Below are positions 1 to 11,700 of a stretch of DNA of 64,000 nt, piece after piece. Made by a program: the position numbers and the translations under genes. Position 1 is the first letter of the stretch. Every line of letters starts with the position of its first letter. Under the pieces are notes generated by a model that ran no database searches, was not told where the DNA came from, and saw nothing but the letters and a program-made list of their open reading frames with translations. The stretch lies in contig NC_069095.1 in NCBI RefSeq assembly GCF_947172395.1, positions 5,270,001 through 5,334,000 of the forward strand, written 5' to 3'. This DNA is from Bicyclus anynana. Taxonomy: Eukaryota; Arthropoda; Insecta; Lepidoptera; Nymphalidae.

Positions 1-101
1 TTACCTGACGCTATAACTTCAGAACGCACGAAACGATTTCCACGGTTTTGCATTCGTTGGAAAGGTCTCGGACTCCGTGAGGTTTATAGCAAAGAAAATT
101 A

Positions 102-121
102 GGGGTAGGGTAGGGATAGGG
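102..121 (+). other. G-quadruplex-type G-tract cluster
   Basis: Four G runs separated by 2-3 nt (GGGG, GGG, GGG, GGG with TA/ATA loops). Further runs continue to about 144. It lies just before a Helitron-like 3' end. Confidence 0.6.
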
Positions 122-144
122 TAGTGAAGGGCTAGGGTAGGGGT

Positions 145-197
145 AATTCAAAGTTTACATCGACTTTCACGCGGACGAAGTAAAGGGCGTCCGCTTG
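145..197 (+). mobile_element. Helitron-like element, 3' end only
   Basis: TTTCACGCGGACGAAG followed by GGGCGTCCGC and T. It matches the 3' ends of the Helitron-like copies at 26948-27163 and 49680-49861, although the terminal CTAG is altered here. Confidence 0.55.
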
Positions 198-1077
198 TTT
201 TATTTTAAATTTTTACGACAAAATGCTAAAATATGTTATAATAACTGTTAGGATGAAATTATATCTTTTATAATTAATTGTAAAAGATCTCTTTGACATA
301 TTTCAGGTATATTTATATCCGTTTAGATGTTCTAGTGTGACAATCATTCATTAATTTCGCATTTACTTGTATAACATTAATTAAAATTAAGAAGTTCATG
401 GTAAAATATTCTTATACTGGCGTGCCACACAAACATACAAATATTGTATCACATGGCGTATTTTAAGCATAGTTTAAAAAGGATTCACATAACACAGACG
501 TAAGAAAAGAAATGTTAAGTGGCAATTACTATTAACAATTACTGCCTAAGCAACCATTACTGTCTGGTGTAATTACAGCCTAGTGTTGAAATAAAAGAAG
601 CCTGACTTCTGACATTATTAAGCCTCAACTAGCGGACTCTTATGCCTTGATGGCGTTTAGTGTCTAATTATATCCGTTAACACAAATTATAGCAAATAAT
701 ATAAATAGGACCTTCTGTCCTGGATAAATACAATGCCTGACATCGTCTTCACTTTCACTTGGATTTATCTAGCTTTAGGCTCATTCTTTGAACCTGCTAA
801 TAGTGTGTCGATGTGTTGGATTTGGCTTTTCCATTCTGTGTATTCCTTGAAGGTTTATCAGGTCTTGACTTTGCTTTTAGCTTTTAACAAGTGCTTCAGT
901 AGAATACGAGAATTTTCAGCAAATGACTTAATAAATTTTGATTACTTTTCAATAGTTAATTAACAGTAATAGTGATATATGGTATGGAAATTGGAATATC
1001 ATTATAATCACACGCTCGGTGATAGGTGTATAATAACAACAATTAAACATATGGATATACGTCATATGGATGGACGT

Positions 1078-1224
1078 CAGTTGATTTGATATTTATTTTA
1101 ATAGGTTGTTAGTAAAGACCAAATTAGTGAATAGGCCATATGGATGGACGTCTTAACGTTCATCCATATGGCCTATTCACTAATTTGGTAACCTAACCTA
1201 TTAAAATAAATATCAAATCAACTG
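1078..1224. repeat. Inverted-repeat MITE (long hairpin)
   Basis: Two arms of about 70 bp, the outer end CAGTTGATTTGATATTTATT and its reverse complement, meeting at a short centre near 1152. Small indels separate the arms. Structure typical of a foldback MITE, in the cpo intron. Confidence 0.8.
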
Positions 1225-2040
1225 AGAAATGTCATCTACCTACTACTACTATATGATTTCCACGAAAGGTTGTCAGTAGGCACCGGCTGACATTTGTTAC
1301 ATAGAATCACAATTTCGTATATGTCAACTAACATACGTCAAAATTAATGCTTCATCAATTATTATCATTAACATCAGATAGTTGTGATCGTCAGTGTCGC
1401 GTTATCAACTTAAGCCGACCAACACACACTGGAAAAGATTTGTGAGCTCTAAAACTTCTCTAATATAAAGAGATGTTATATTAATATAAGCTGATGCACT
1501 GTATGGTTATTATGTAACTCAGTGTACCATTCAAATAATAAGTCACTACATCGTTTTTCATCGTATTTTCGTAATTGTGATTATCTAACACAGTTATTTC
1601 AACGAAATTATCTTGACTACGTCATTTTACATGAAATGGCAGCGTTTTTTTTTTGTTGTAACGATCATCTAACACGGTTTTTTCAACGACAAACGACTAA
1701 ATAACGGTTTTTCGTTGAAATAATCTTACTAATTGCCATTGTACTTTAATAATACTGTCACTTTACGTATAATGAAGATACTTGTGTCATTTAGTTGAAA
1801 ATACGATGTTAGATTATTGTTGTAAAAGAAAATATGATTAAAAACGATCTAGTGACTGAATGGTACACCGAGATACATAATAACCATGCTCAGCATTTGA
1901 AAGCTGATGAAAACACACATTTATCGTATACAAGTGTAAGATTAAGAAGCGCACACTCTTGGTACATATATTTGCATTGAAATCTTTGCTCACATGTGCG
2001 GCGCCGGTATTACGAACGGGAATATGAAACATAACTCAAT

Positions 2041-2150
2041 AGCAGCGCAGGGAGGGATTCGAGCGCAGCCGAGCGTATAATGGGCGACGTGTAGGGGCGC
2101 TTCGGAGTGACCGGTCACGCGCCCGCCCGCCTGAAATATGTGGACTCGGC
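2041..2150. other. GC/CpG-rich island within the cpo intron
   Basis: About 110 bp of markedly higher GC and CpG (e.g. GCGCCCGCCCGCC near 2120) in AT-rich intron. It could be an alternative cpo promoter or exon, or part of an old element. No repeat partner found in this window. Confidence 0.3.
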
Positions 2151-2237
2151 GACAATATCGCATACTTTCCCTATGTTTTTATCACCTTTGCTGAAAACTT
2201 TTCTATTTGCGACATTTACTGGTATTTGATTGAATTA

Positions 2238-2400
2238 TATTTGTCTGATGTGTCGTGTCGTGACGCATCAGAACAGAATCGGTATCATACATTTTGTATG
2301 GCAACGTTTACACTTATGTGTTGTGACATGTCGTGATGACATGTCGTATAATACCGATTTGTGTTCTGATGCATTACGACACGACACGTTAGACAAATCC
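2238..2400. repeat. Inverted-repeat MITE
   Basis: Terminal arms of about 48 bp (2238-2285 and 2353-2400), each with a GTGTCGTGTCGT-type core and GCATCAGAACA. The left arm reads outside-in ATTTGTCTGATGTGTCG and is mirrored on the right. The internal part also contains CATGTCGT repeats. Confidence 0.75.
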
Positions 2401-3746
2401 ATAACACGTCTGAGTATTCTCATATCATTTAAAATAAAATCGAATTAGTAATATTTATAAATATACAAAAAGGTTCAACCTTTAGGATATAGATGAATTT
2501 GGTACAGAGGTAGGTTATGGTTGGTTGTATACGGGTAAGTTTTTATGCTTATATTCCCTCGGAGACATGGGTCTAGGCTATAAAACATAAAGTGACTGCC
2601 TTAAATATAAATTAAAAGGCAAACCTGTGTGAGGCACACTCACACAGGTATACCTATTTTGATATTCTTAACCTACGCTTTATAAGCAACTATCTTTTGT
2701 AACTTTAATACCCTTTAATGGTAGCTAAGCTATCTTCAATTAGTCGCGTTTTAGCAATTTTAGTTAAATGTTCTCGTCCAATTTTTGATAATCCTATTTC
2801 TTTTTAAGTTTGATATTGATCTGTTAAACGATCTGTTTATTTGTCAATATCTAAACTTAAATAAATATATGCCATGCCCTTACTTGCCACGCCTTTGATC
2901 TACATCTAACATTGACTAGGTAACAAAAACTTGAAAATATTTTAGCAACACAAAAATAAAATTATTATTCAGAATTCTCAGAATTCAAAATTCTTGAAAC
3001 GTATTCCTGATCGACTACAACAAAATCGCCTAAGCGTAAGTTGAAAATTTTATGAATAATGAATCCAAATTTGCCAAGTTAAAAGTTTGTAACAGTTTTC
3101 CAACAGAACGTCAGCTTTGCCCTTTTCAAAAAGCAGATATAATATTAAATTATCTTCACACAAAAGTGCTCCGCGAGTATAATATTAGATTGCCAAAGTA
3201 AAAATATCACGTATATCGTCCATACAGGGAATTCCCGTGCGCTCGACCGGAAAATAGCCGACATAAAGGTCCGACATTCTGCTTCTGACCGGCGACGGAA
3301 GCGATAAAATATATATGAGGGGCTCCGATGCCCTGGCCGCAAGTGCCATAAGGTGTCATAAAATTTTGAATTAAATTTTTCCTTGCCGTTAGGTAGGCAT
3401 CGAAATGAGAAACTGTTTGGACATAAAAATTAGGCAAAAGCAGTGTAAGCGTGACCTTGTCGCGAATTTGTCACACCCAGGGGTGGTTTGATCACTTTCT
3501 GATAAGTGTCGGATACTTTATTCTTCTTTGTTGCTACACTCTTGACAGAGTGGTTGTGGTTGTCATTTGGGTGTGGTGGCTAGCCTCACTATCCGTCGAT
3601 ACTTTCGTACTTTATGTCAAATCACAAAGACAAAACCTGTGAATTGCTATTCCACACTTAACAGAAGTTTCGTTAACAACAATCGTTCAGACATCCTGTG
3701 TTCTCTATTCTGAGTTTCGTAGTGTTCGTAATCTGTGTAATTTCAA

Positions 3747-3875
3747 GCCTCAATAGCTCAACGGTAAGAGCGGTTGTACTCATCACCGAGGGCTGGTATT
3801 GGTTGGTTGTTGGTCTATTGTCGTACCCACTCCTAGCACAGTCTTTCCCAACTAGTTGGAGGGGATTTTTATGTT
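3747..3875 (+). mobile_element. SINE-C (tRNA-derived)
   Basis: Starts CCTCAATAGCTCAACGGTAA (A box TAGCTCAACGG), continues with a degenerate B-box region and the shared tail CCCACTCCTAGCACAGTCTT and TAGTTGGAGGGG. The same layout is seen at 37905-38075 and 48968-49136. Confidence 0.75.
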
Positions 3876-4069
3876 TTGAAATACGATTTTACAAACATTT
3901 TATTGAAATTTATTAAATAACTAATTTATGTGAAAAACACATATTTTGTGTTTAAACATATTACGTTAGAGTAATCTGTAGTAGGAGAGAGATTTACCTA
4001 AGTTAGTAAAGGTAAATTTAGTTCATTAACACGCTAATGAAAAACAAAGTTCACCGCTTTTCTTGCCCT

Positions 4070-4260
4070 TGAGACATGACAGCGGCTCGTAAAAGACTCA
4101 GACGCATAAATAAAATGCACAACAAGATGGCAGCGGTGGCCGCGTCGCCTGCAATTAATCTCCATTAGCCGCACGCGCCAAATCGCAACGCCATCACGAG
4201 CCCTGTTTTATATCATTAAATGGATCCGTCGAATTAATAGACCGAAAGCCTGCGATTGCC
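4070..4260. promoter_or_regulatory. Possible conserved non-coding block
   Basis: GC-balanced sequence with homeodomain-type sites (AATTAATC, CCATTAG), single-copy in the window and flanked by repeat insertions. It looks like intronic regulatory DNA. Evidence is composition and motif content only. Confidence 0.25.
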
Positions 4261-4286
4261 AGACATGCAGGCTATTATAATATTAA

Positions 4287-4610
4287 CAGCCTCCGTGGCG
4301 CAGTGGTGTGCGCGGTGGATTTACAAGACGGAGGTCCTGGGTTCGATCTCCGGCTGGACCGACTGAGATTTTCTTAATTGGTCCCGGTCTGGCTGATGGG
4401 AGGCTTCGGCTGTGGCTAGTTACCACCCTACCGACAAAGACGTACCGCCAAGCGATTTAGCGTTCCGGTACGATGTTTTGTAGAAACCGAAAGGGGTGTG
4501 GATTTTCATCCTTCTCCTAACAAGTTAGTCCGCTTCCATATTAGACTGCATCATCACTTACCATCACGTGAGATTGTAGTCAAGGGCTAACTTGTAAGGA
4601 ATAAAAAAAG
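4287..4610 (+). mobile_element. SINE-B (tRNA-derived), full length
   Basis: Begins GCCTCCGTGGCGCAGTGG (A box TGGCGCAGTGG); B box GGTTCGATCTC. The body carries the GTACCGCCAAGCGATTTAGC motif, and the end GGGCTAACTTGTAAGGAATA runs into an A-rich tail. Seven other copies are in the window. Confidence 0.9.
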
Positions 4611-5714
4611 GCTGTTTGTCAGCATATACTTCTACAATAGGAAAGGCTACCAAACGCGCCTTGGTCCTAGAAGAACCCACAAGTAAGTCAGCCGGGTTTT
4701 TCTTTTTTAGTTTGTCACCATTTAACAATAGGTATATAAGTAGCCAATTTAAGTAGTACATTTCATTTGATGATGAGATATCATGAAAATACATACATAT
4801 TTCTTCAAACGCCAGTCACATAAGTTTCGCGGCAATCCTTTGCAAAACGCCGTTAAAGATTTTTATTTAAAAGTACTTTAAGGGTCTTTAGCAAAAGGTT
4901 GCCACGAAGCTAATTGTGGCAAGCTTAGTATGATGACTGGAGAAATGATTCCTTATAATATCCTGAAAAAATATCTAAATAAAAACACTTGTAGGTTGAA
5001 GAAATGGGCCTTTTAAACCTGCTTCAACCTTCTTTCGGAACCTTCTAAAGCCACGGTCTACGCACGATAACTGACTACGGTACTTACCTATCTATTATAG
5101 GAGCATGGGTTGTCAAACGATCACCTTCATGAAATGAAGTCTGGCTATCGCAGATCTATAATACGCTCAAACGTTTCACAAAACCAAAGGAATCGACAAA
5201 GAACGCCGCTGAAAGAATCTATGCCCGCTTTGTGTCGGTCCGTGATAAATGTTTTTCCTTTGTTTGCAAATGGAAAGGACAATAACTTGTAGCTAATTTC
5301 AAAGGGAATATTTTCATTGAGGGAATATTTTAATGTTTCCTTTTTCTTGTGTAACGGAGACTTGGACGTCTTTCGTGAATGGGTGCGGACATTTTTATGT
5401 TTTATACATTTTAATACTGCTTTTTATCCAACCGGGACAGGGGTAGAATTGTACAACGGCTGTTAATTCAATGTGTATAAGGTTGTACGTGCATTTAAAA
5501 CACTATTGTCCATAGGTGGTACATGGAAAGGTAGAGTTTTGAAGTGTCGTTTTACTATACATTGTCAATCGTCATGAGCAAATGTCGATGTTATGCCAAT
5601 CGGTCTACTATATAATAATTTGTATTTTTGTAACGATTTTTTTATTATAATAGATATATTAGTGTAGTTATATCGTTGTATTACAGAATATTGATTTATT
5701 GTTTTTGTTTGCAG

Positions 5715-5792
5715 GTGCGGACACTATTCGTGAGCGGGCTGCCCATGGATGCAAAACCGCGGGAGCTGTATCTACTATTTCGAGCATATGAA
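5715..5792 (+). CDS. cpo: cpo exon 1 of window: start of RRM1
   Basis: 78 nt, 26 codons, phase 0 in and out. The acceptor is ttttgtttgcag, the donor GAA|GTAAGT. It encodes VRTLFVSGLPMDAKPRELYL and the following six residues, ending AYE: beta-1 with RNP2 (LFVSGL) and alpha-1 of RRM1. The sequence is close to Drosophila Couch potato and to vertebrate RBPMS (VRTLFVSGLP, KPRELYLLFR), which fixes the frame and the gene. Confidence 0.96.
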
Positions 5793-8700
5793 GTAAGTTT
5801 ATTTACTTTTCCTCTTAGATATAACAGTTTAAGCTTTTATAAACTACTGTTTAAGCTTCGGAAACCCGTACTTATGAAGTAATTAGAATCTTTTTAGGAT
5901 TATGAACCTCTAACAGATGTGAATTGTTAGTGTTAGAGTGATTCTTAAAGTTAATCAGACCTGATTAAAAAACAGACGGACATTCGAATATCCACGAATG
6001 TTATTACGAGTATAAAGTTTCTGTTATTTTGTACTTACGTACGATCGGAACCCTAAAACAATCGATTGTCTGTAAAGTCGGTTTATTAACGATAGTTGAA
6101 CGTGACAACGTCTTAAGAAAATACTGATGGAATAGTTGCAGTTTTCAAAAGAAAATGTTCGTTTTTCTAAAATACTGTTTAATAATCTTCATAGACCAGA
6201 ATATACTCTATTTCTTGTAAAAACAGTTGGCAACCCTAGAGCGAGGGAACGTCGCATGACGTCATCTTTTTTCGAGTGTGTGTTCCATCGAAACTTTGTT
6301 ACAATAATTTATTTCATATTATGATCGACTACACGTGTGTTACAATGTATTTGCGCAAAGAATATTCTTATTTTTATTTACTACCACATTTTATTCCACG
6401 CGAATTCCCCCACATAATATCTAGTATGTCAAAATGTTCCCCTGTATTTTCTTTTCAACACAATACGTCGCCTCCCCGTCACGCGATTCCAGATACATCG
6501 ATATGGATTACTGCGTCGTAAATATCAAATGTCATGCCCGGGGACGTAATATTCGAATTGAATCGATTCCGTCTACCGATAAGGGGGGATCATTCGATAC
6601 TCGGCTGGCACGGGTGGTACCATCGAAACACCTAAAGTTAGTTGGCGTTTTTGGATCGCGTGACTCCGTGAATCGGTGTCTGGTACCATAGCACACCATT
6701 CCACTGCAATGATATGCGATTTAATTCCATCGAAACTGATTTACTGTGCCGCTATTTGCGATTAAGGATATTTGGGTACATGTATTTGACGTAATCATCT
6801 TTTTTATGTGTTCGTTTGAAGTATTACTCAGCACATTGTGTTTTCTTTTAGGGATACGAAGGTTCGCTGTTGAAGGTCACGAGCAAAAATGGAAAGACTG
6901 CATCGGTAAGTTTACAAATATTACTATTATGTACTTAAGTATATATTTACCAGTTTTCACTTCTATAACATTTTGTGCTTTAATTACTTTCTGACTTAGT
7001 GGTCAGCGCTTTGTTAGCAAAATTTTAAAAGTATAAATTAATTTAAAAATGAAATAAAAAGAAAGTCTTGTAACGTCGACAGGCCGTCTACGCCTACTTA
7101 AAATAAACAAATAAATAAATTTCACAATAAATTAATTTTTTAAAATTTTTTAAAAATTAATTTGCCTGTTCGTTAGGTTTCACACCAAAACAGGTGAATG
7201 AATTTTAATTAATTTTAATGCCGGAATATATTCGACATTCGAAACAGACCCTATGTTTGAATGGGGTAACTGTTTGTATATTGAGAACGTATTTTTAACT
7301 TGGAGATTTAATATAATGACTATGTTAATTTTATGCATAATTCAAGAATAGTTTAAAAAATAATTGAATGATGATATCGCTTGCAATAGCTATCATTATA
7401 GTTGACATTGTATAAATATAATATTTTATTAATGTTTTCATGTATAATTGCAGCCAGTCGGTTTCGTTACATTTCACACTCGCGCCGGAGCTGAGGCAGC
7501 TAAGCAAGACCTTCAGGTTGGTACCGTCACATGCCTTTGTATAACACCTAAGCCTAAATTAATATCTTTAATTTATTATAACAAATTCTAAGTTGATATA
7601 TCTAAACTAGAGATTATAAATTGGACAATCACTAACGTATTCATCTATCAAGGTTCAATAATATCATAAAAAATATCACAGACACACAATATATCGCCTA
7701 AAAAACTCAATGGACTGCTTCCTGAACACTTTGAAAATGTAACAAAAGTATCACATTATATGTGCAATATGTGCAATATTACGGAGATAGTTTAACACTG
7801 AAGTAAATACGCTATTTGTAAATACTAAATACAAGTACAGCGCACGGTGTTACTAAATCTCTTCTCATCACATGCCTCGAACACAGCCAATAAGCACTAT
7901 AGTTAATATTCTCATTGTAGACTTGGAATAACATTTTCCCGACTCGAGTAACCGCATCGTAAGTTATGCTAAACCCATGCACATATCGAATAGACCACGT
8001 CGAGTCATCAACTCGGAGCGTAAAAGCTCTCAATCCCGGATAACGGAGTTAAATCGATTAGGTTAGCGTGTACATACGCAACTGCATGTCACCGTTTGAC
8101 AGATTTGATGTCACACCCCGAGCACAGTGTTCCAGCATCTTAGCAGGCGCGGGCAGCTGGAAAACAGTACAAACATCCCTTCAACAAATACTCGATTCAC
8201 GACAGTTGCGAAACAACGATCACGATTTACTCGTTAACTTTCGGGGTTATCAGTCGATATATAAAAGAGAATATTTTTATTTATTTCGAAAAAAATATCG
8301 TCCCCGTCTCCACAATGGGCCCGTAGTCCATGGGGGCGACAGATCTGCCATCGTCATTATATCGGAGCGCCGCACCGCTCGCGGCTGTTCACAGCAGGGC
8401 GTCCGGTTCGACCCCGACATGCCGCAAACGATTCGGCTGGAGTTCGCTAAAAGCAACACGAAGGTCAGCAAGCCGAAGCCGGCCGTTGCCACAGCCGCGC
8501 CAGCTGCACACCCTGCATTGATGCACCCACTCACTGGACGTAAGTACCGCCAACGCACACTCCACCCGGCGCTTGCTCGAGCGTTTCTCCCCTGAGTTTG
8601 GCCTCGTGAGAAATAACATTCCACTGTCACCGGTTCCTCGAACGACGATCACTTCCTCGAACCCCACGTTACCGCTGAGGAATGTGAACCGTTTACATCA

Positions 8701-11700
8701 TCTTAGTTTTATCAGAGCTAAATAGTTGTTGCAATTTTGTTATGAAAATTCGAGCAACCCACAAACGTGAACGTGGTTCATTATTTCTCAGTAGTTCTTT
8801 AATCGCTACACTATCCAAGAGAACTTCTGTCTACTACATAAAGTTTATACTGTACTTACTTAGTATTGTTATTATGCTTTTTAATGTATTTATGTAAAAT
8901 TGATGGCGTGTCGAGCAAACGCAAATTTGGGCAAGTACCTATCTGTAATCGCTTACACGTACCACGCAAAGCCTAGCTCCGTGAAGCTATTACTATCGAT
9001 CTATCGGGTTGTCTACCACTATAATTATTATCGTACTCTATAGCCACATGTTTTCATGGCATCATTATCTTTACATCTTTTAACCCTAGCTTCACAAACA
9101 CTGGTCGATTTAAAGATCAATTAGCAATATCTGTCGTAAGACAAATGCGAACTATTTTTTTTTTCAGGACCTAGATACGATAATCACCGTAATGTTATCA
9201 TTAAACCTACATATCTTTTGACGATTTTGTTTAGTGTAGTGACAAGTAGAATTTAGGAATCCCAATTTCCATAATCTTATCATAGATCACTTCAATATAA
9301 CACAGTAATTCATGACGCGCAAAATAATTAACTCCAACAATTTTATTATTCATCAGAGTTTCTGAAACTGGGTGTTAGTCCGGTAAAAAAGTATTTAAAC
9401 AGCTCAATACCGTGAAAACATGTTTTGCACACTGTAAATAAACTTCTTTATAATATAAGTATTCTAATAATATTTTGCCATTTACACTAATTTGATAGGA
9501 ATTTTATTGTGTTACTTTAGTTTTACGTTACGCCATTTGTAATAAGAACTGTCTTTGTAACGATTCATTGACGCAAATACGAAGCGAAACGTCGTGACAT
9601 GTATTAAAATAATTATTGTAATATATTGAACTCTATTTCAATTTATTGAAAGAATTTATGCGCAGTTTGCCGCTTCTATTAGAACAACTCTGACTAGCAT
9701 TTGCATCGTCATCGTATTTTTATATTAACTTAATACAAAGCACGCTTTCAATCTATTGAGTTCAATATATTATAATACCGTGTAAAATGCACCGATTCAC
9801 ACGACATTATCCTGCACGTTTTTTAACGTATAGTTAACGATTGTTTATATAACCGTCACATGATGATAATAATGCAAAAAACGAATGACCATAATGTTTG
9901 TACTTATACGATAAAAAAACGCGCAAGACATTATTGTGTGATCGTAGCGTAAAGTGAATGGACGTTATGACATTTGTATCACGTTCTGACTAATGTATCA
10001 CGTTCTGACTATTGTAACACGTTATGACTGTGCAGACTTAGCCAGTCCGTTCTTCCCCGGCGGAGGCGCCGAGCTGTGGCACCACCCGCTCGCGTACGGC
10101 GGTGAGCTGCCGACGCTGTCGCACGGGCTGGTCCATCCCGCCATCCACCCACAGATGGCGCCCGTGCGTTCTTATCTCTGACTAGCTGCCGCCGATAGGC
10201 CACACCACGTAAGTTTCTCCATTACCAATTACTTTTTTTAAGGGGAAAATCTCATGGTCGGGTGCAAGGAAAAAGATTCCCCGTATGTCGTCGTCATCAA
10301 CCCATATTCGGCTCACTGCTGAGCTCGAGTCTCCTCTTAGAATGAGAGGGGTTAGGCCAATAGTCTACCACGCTGGCCCAATGCGGATTGGCAGACTTCA
10401 CACACGCAAAGAATTAAGATAATTATCTGGTATGCAGGTTTCCTCACGATGTTTTCCTTCACCGATTGAGACACATGATATTTAATTTCTTAAAATGCAC
10501 ACAACTGAAAAGTTGGAGGTGCATGCCCCGGACCGGATTCGAACCCACACCCTCCGGAATCGGAGGCAGAGCTCATATCCACTAGGCTATCACGGCTCTT
10601 CCCCCCGTATGTATCGTCCAGAAATCCTCATCAAGGAGGAAGTCGGACGAGTCAGAGTCTACGTCGGATTCACTATACTGGATCCTGTGAAATCTCACCG
10701 TGTTGCGATCGAGCCCGCTGAGGTCGCGGAATATCTGAGGAACTGCAACGTAGCGGTGAAGTCCCAATTTGTGACTTGCATGTATACCTGTGTACCACAA
10801 TATGGGTCCTCCATAGACATTACAGACCAGAGAATTAAATTAATTCTCTGCGTGTGTGAAGTCTGCCAATCTGCATTGGGCCAGCGTGGTGGACTATTGG
10901 CCTTACCCCTCTCATTCTGAGAGGAGACTCGAGCTCAGCAGTGAGCCGAATATGGGTTGATGACGACGACGACGACAATAGACATTACAACTAATAGACA
11001 TTCTGTGTTTGGCAGACCCCGCTGACGCTAGGCGCGTGCGTGCTGCCCGCCCCGGCACTGGGGTCGCCAGGCGCCGCGGTGCCAGGGCATGCGCCCGCGC
11101 CGCCCTCGCACCCTGCGCACCCCGCGCACCCTGCGCCGCCCTGCTCCACGCTCTTTGTCGCCAACCTTGGTCAGTTCGTCTCCGAGCATGAGCTCAAGGA
11201 GATATTCAGCAGGTATGTCCCAACCTTTTCATCGGATTCGACTGGAAAAACACTCTTTTTATTTTAATTTCCTTCAATATCAGCATTTTGTTAAATCTAA
11301 TAATATAGAAATCTCGTACAACTGTCTATTTTTACAAAAATGTATAGACATTGTCTAACTAGGCGAGTTTTTGGCCACATCTACATTTTTCAACGGACAT
11401 TGTGGTCAAGCGAGCTATTTCTCATCAAAAAAAATATATTTATACCACTTTTAAAGAATAAAGTGCATTTCTATTTTGACTGGCTGACGAAATTAATTTC
11501 AATAGTACAAGTTATTATTTTTACAGCTATATTAAAAAATCTTTTGAAAGTGTATTACGCTCTTCCAGTCGAACCGAATGTTTGATGCACTCGTAAATGT
11601 CTGCATGATAAAAATAATATTTAAAATATCGTATCGTCTTTTCCAATGAATTCCGCTGTTATTAACTAGGTTATAATAAATGTGTATTCTCCACAGTGCA

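Larger units (their letters stand above)
1..5714 (+). other. Upstream intron of cpo (repeat-bearing)
   Basis: No coding exon was recognised before 5715, and that exon begins in mid-protein after a gcag acceptor. The stretch is therefore read as intron of cpo. It contains a Helitron-like 3' end (about 150-197), two long inverted-repeat MITEs (1078-1224, 2238-2400), a SINE-C (3747-3875), a SINE-B (4287-4610) and two GC-rich patches (about 2041-2150 and 4070-4260). Small ORFs here show no recognisable domain. A short alternative first exon cannot be excluded. Confidence 0.7.

Noticed and set aside
4289..4370. True tRNA gene at the SINE-B head
   Set aside because: A and B boxes are present, but the body and A-rich tail follow and the same unit recurs eight times, so it is a SINE.
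7516..7522. Donor four bases downstream (GTACCG) for cpo exon 3
   Set aside because: It would shift the reading frame relative to exon 4; the GTTGGT donor keeps RRM1 intact.
8068..8595. 175-codon ORF as a stand-alone gene
   Set aside because: Its second part is cpo exon 4 (RRM1) and reads through the GTAAGT donor; only the in-frame upstream extension is kept, as a finding.
8277..8667. Minus-strand ORFs of 92-117 codons
   Set aside because: Antisense shadows of the GC-rich cpo exon 4.
10495..10920. 141-codon plus-strand ORF
   Set aside because: Begins and ends within SINE-A copies; only its centre is unexplained and is reported separately.
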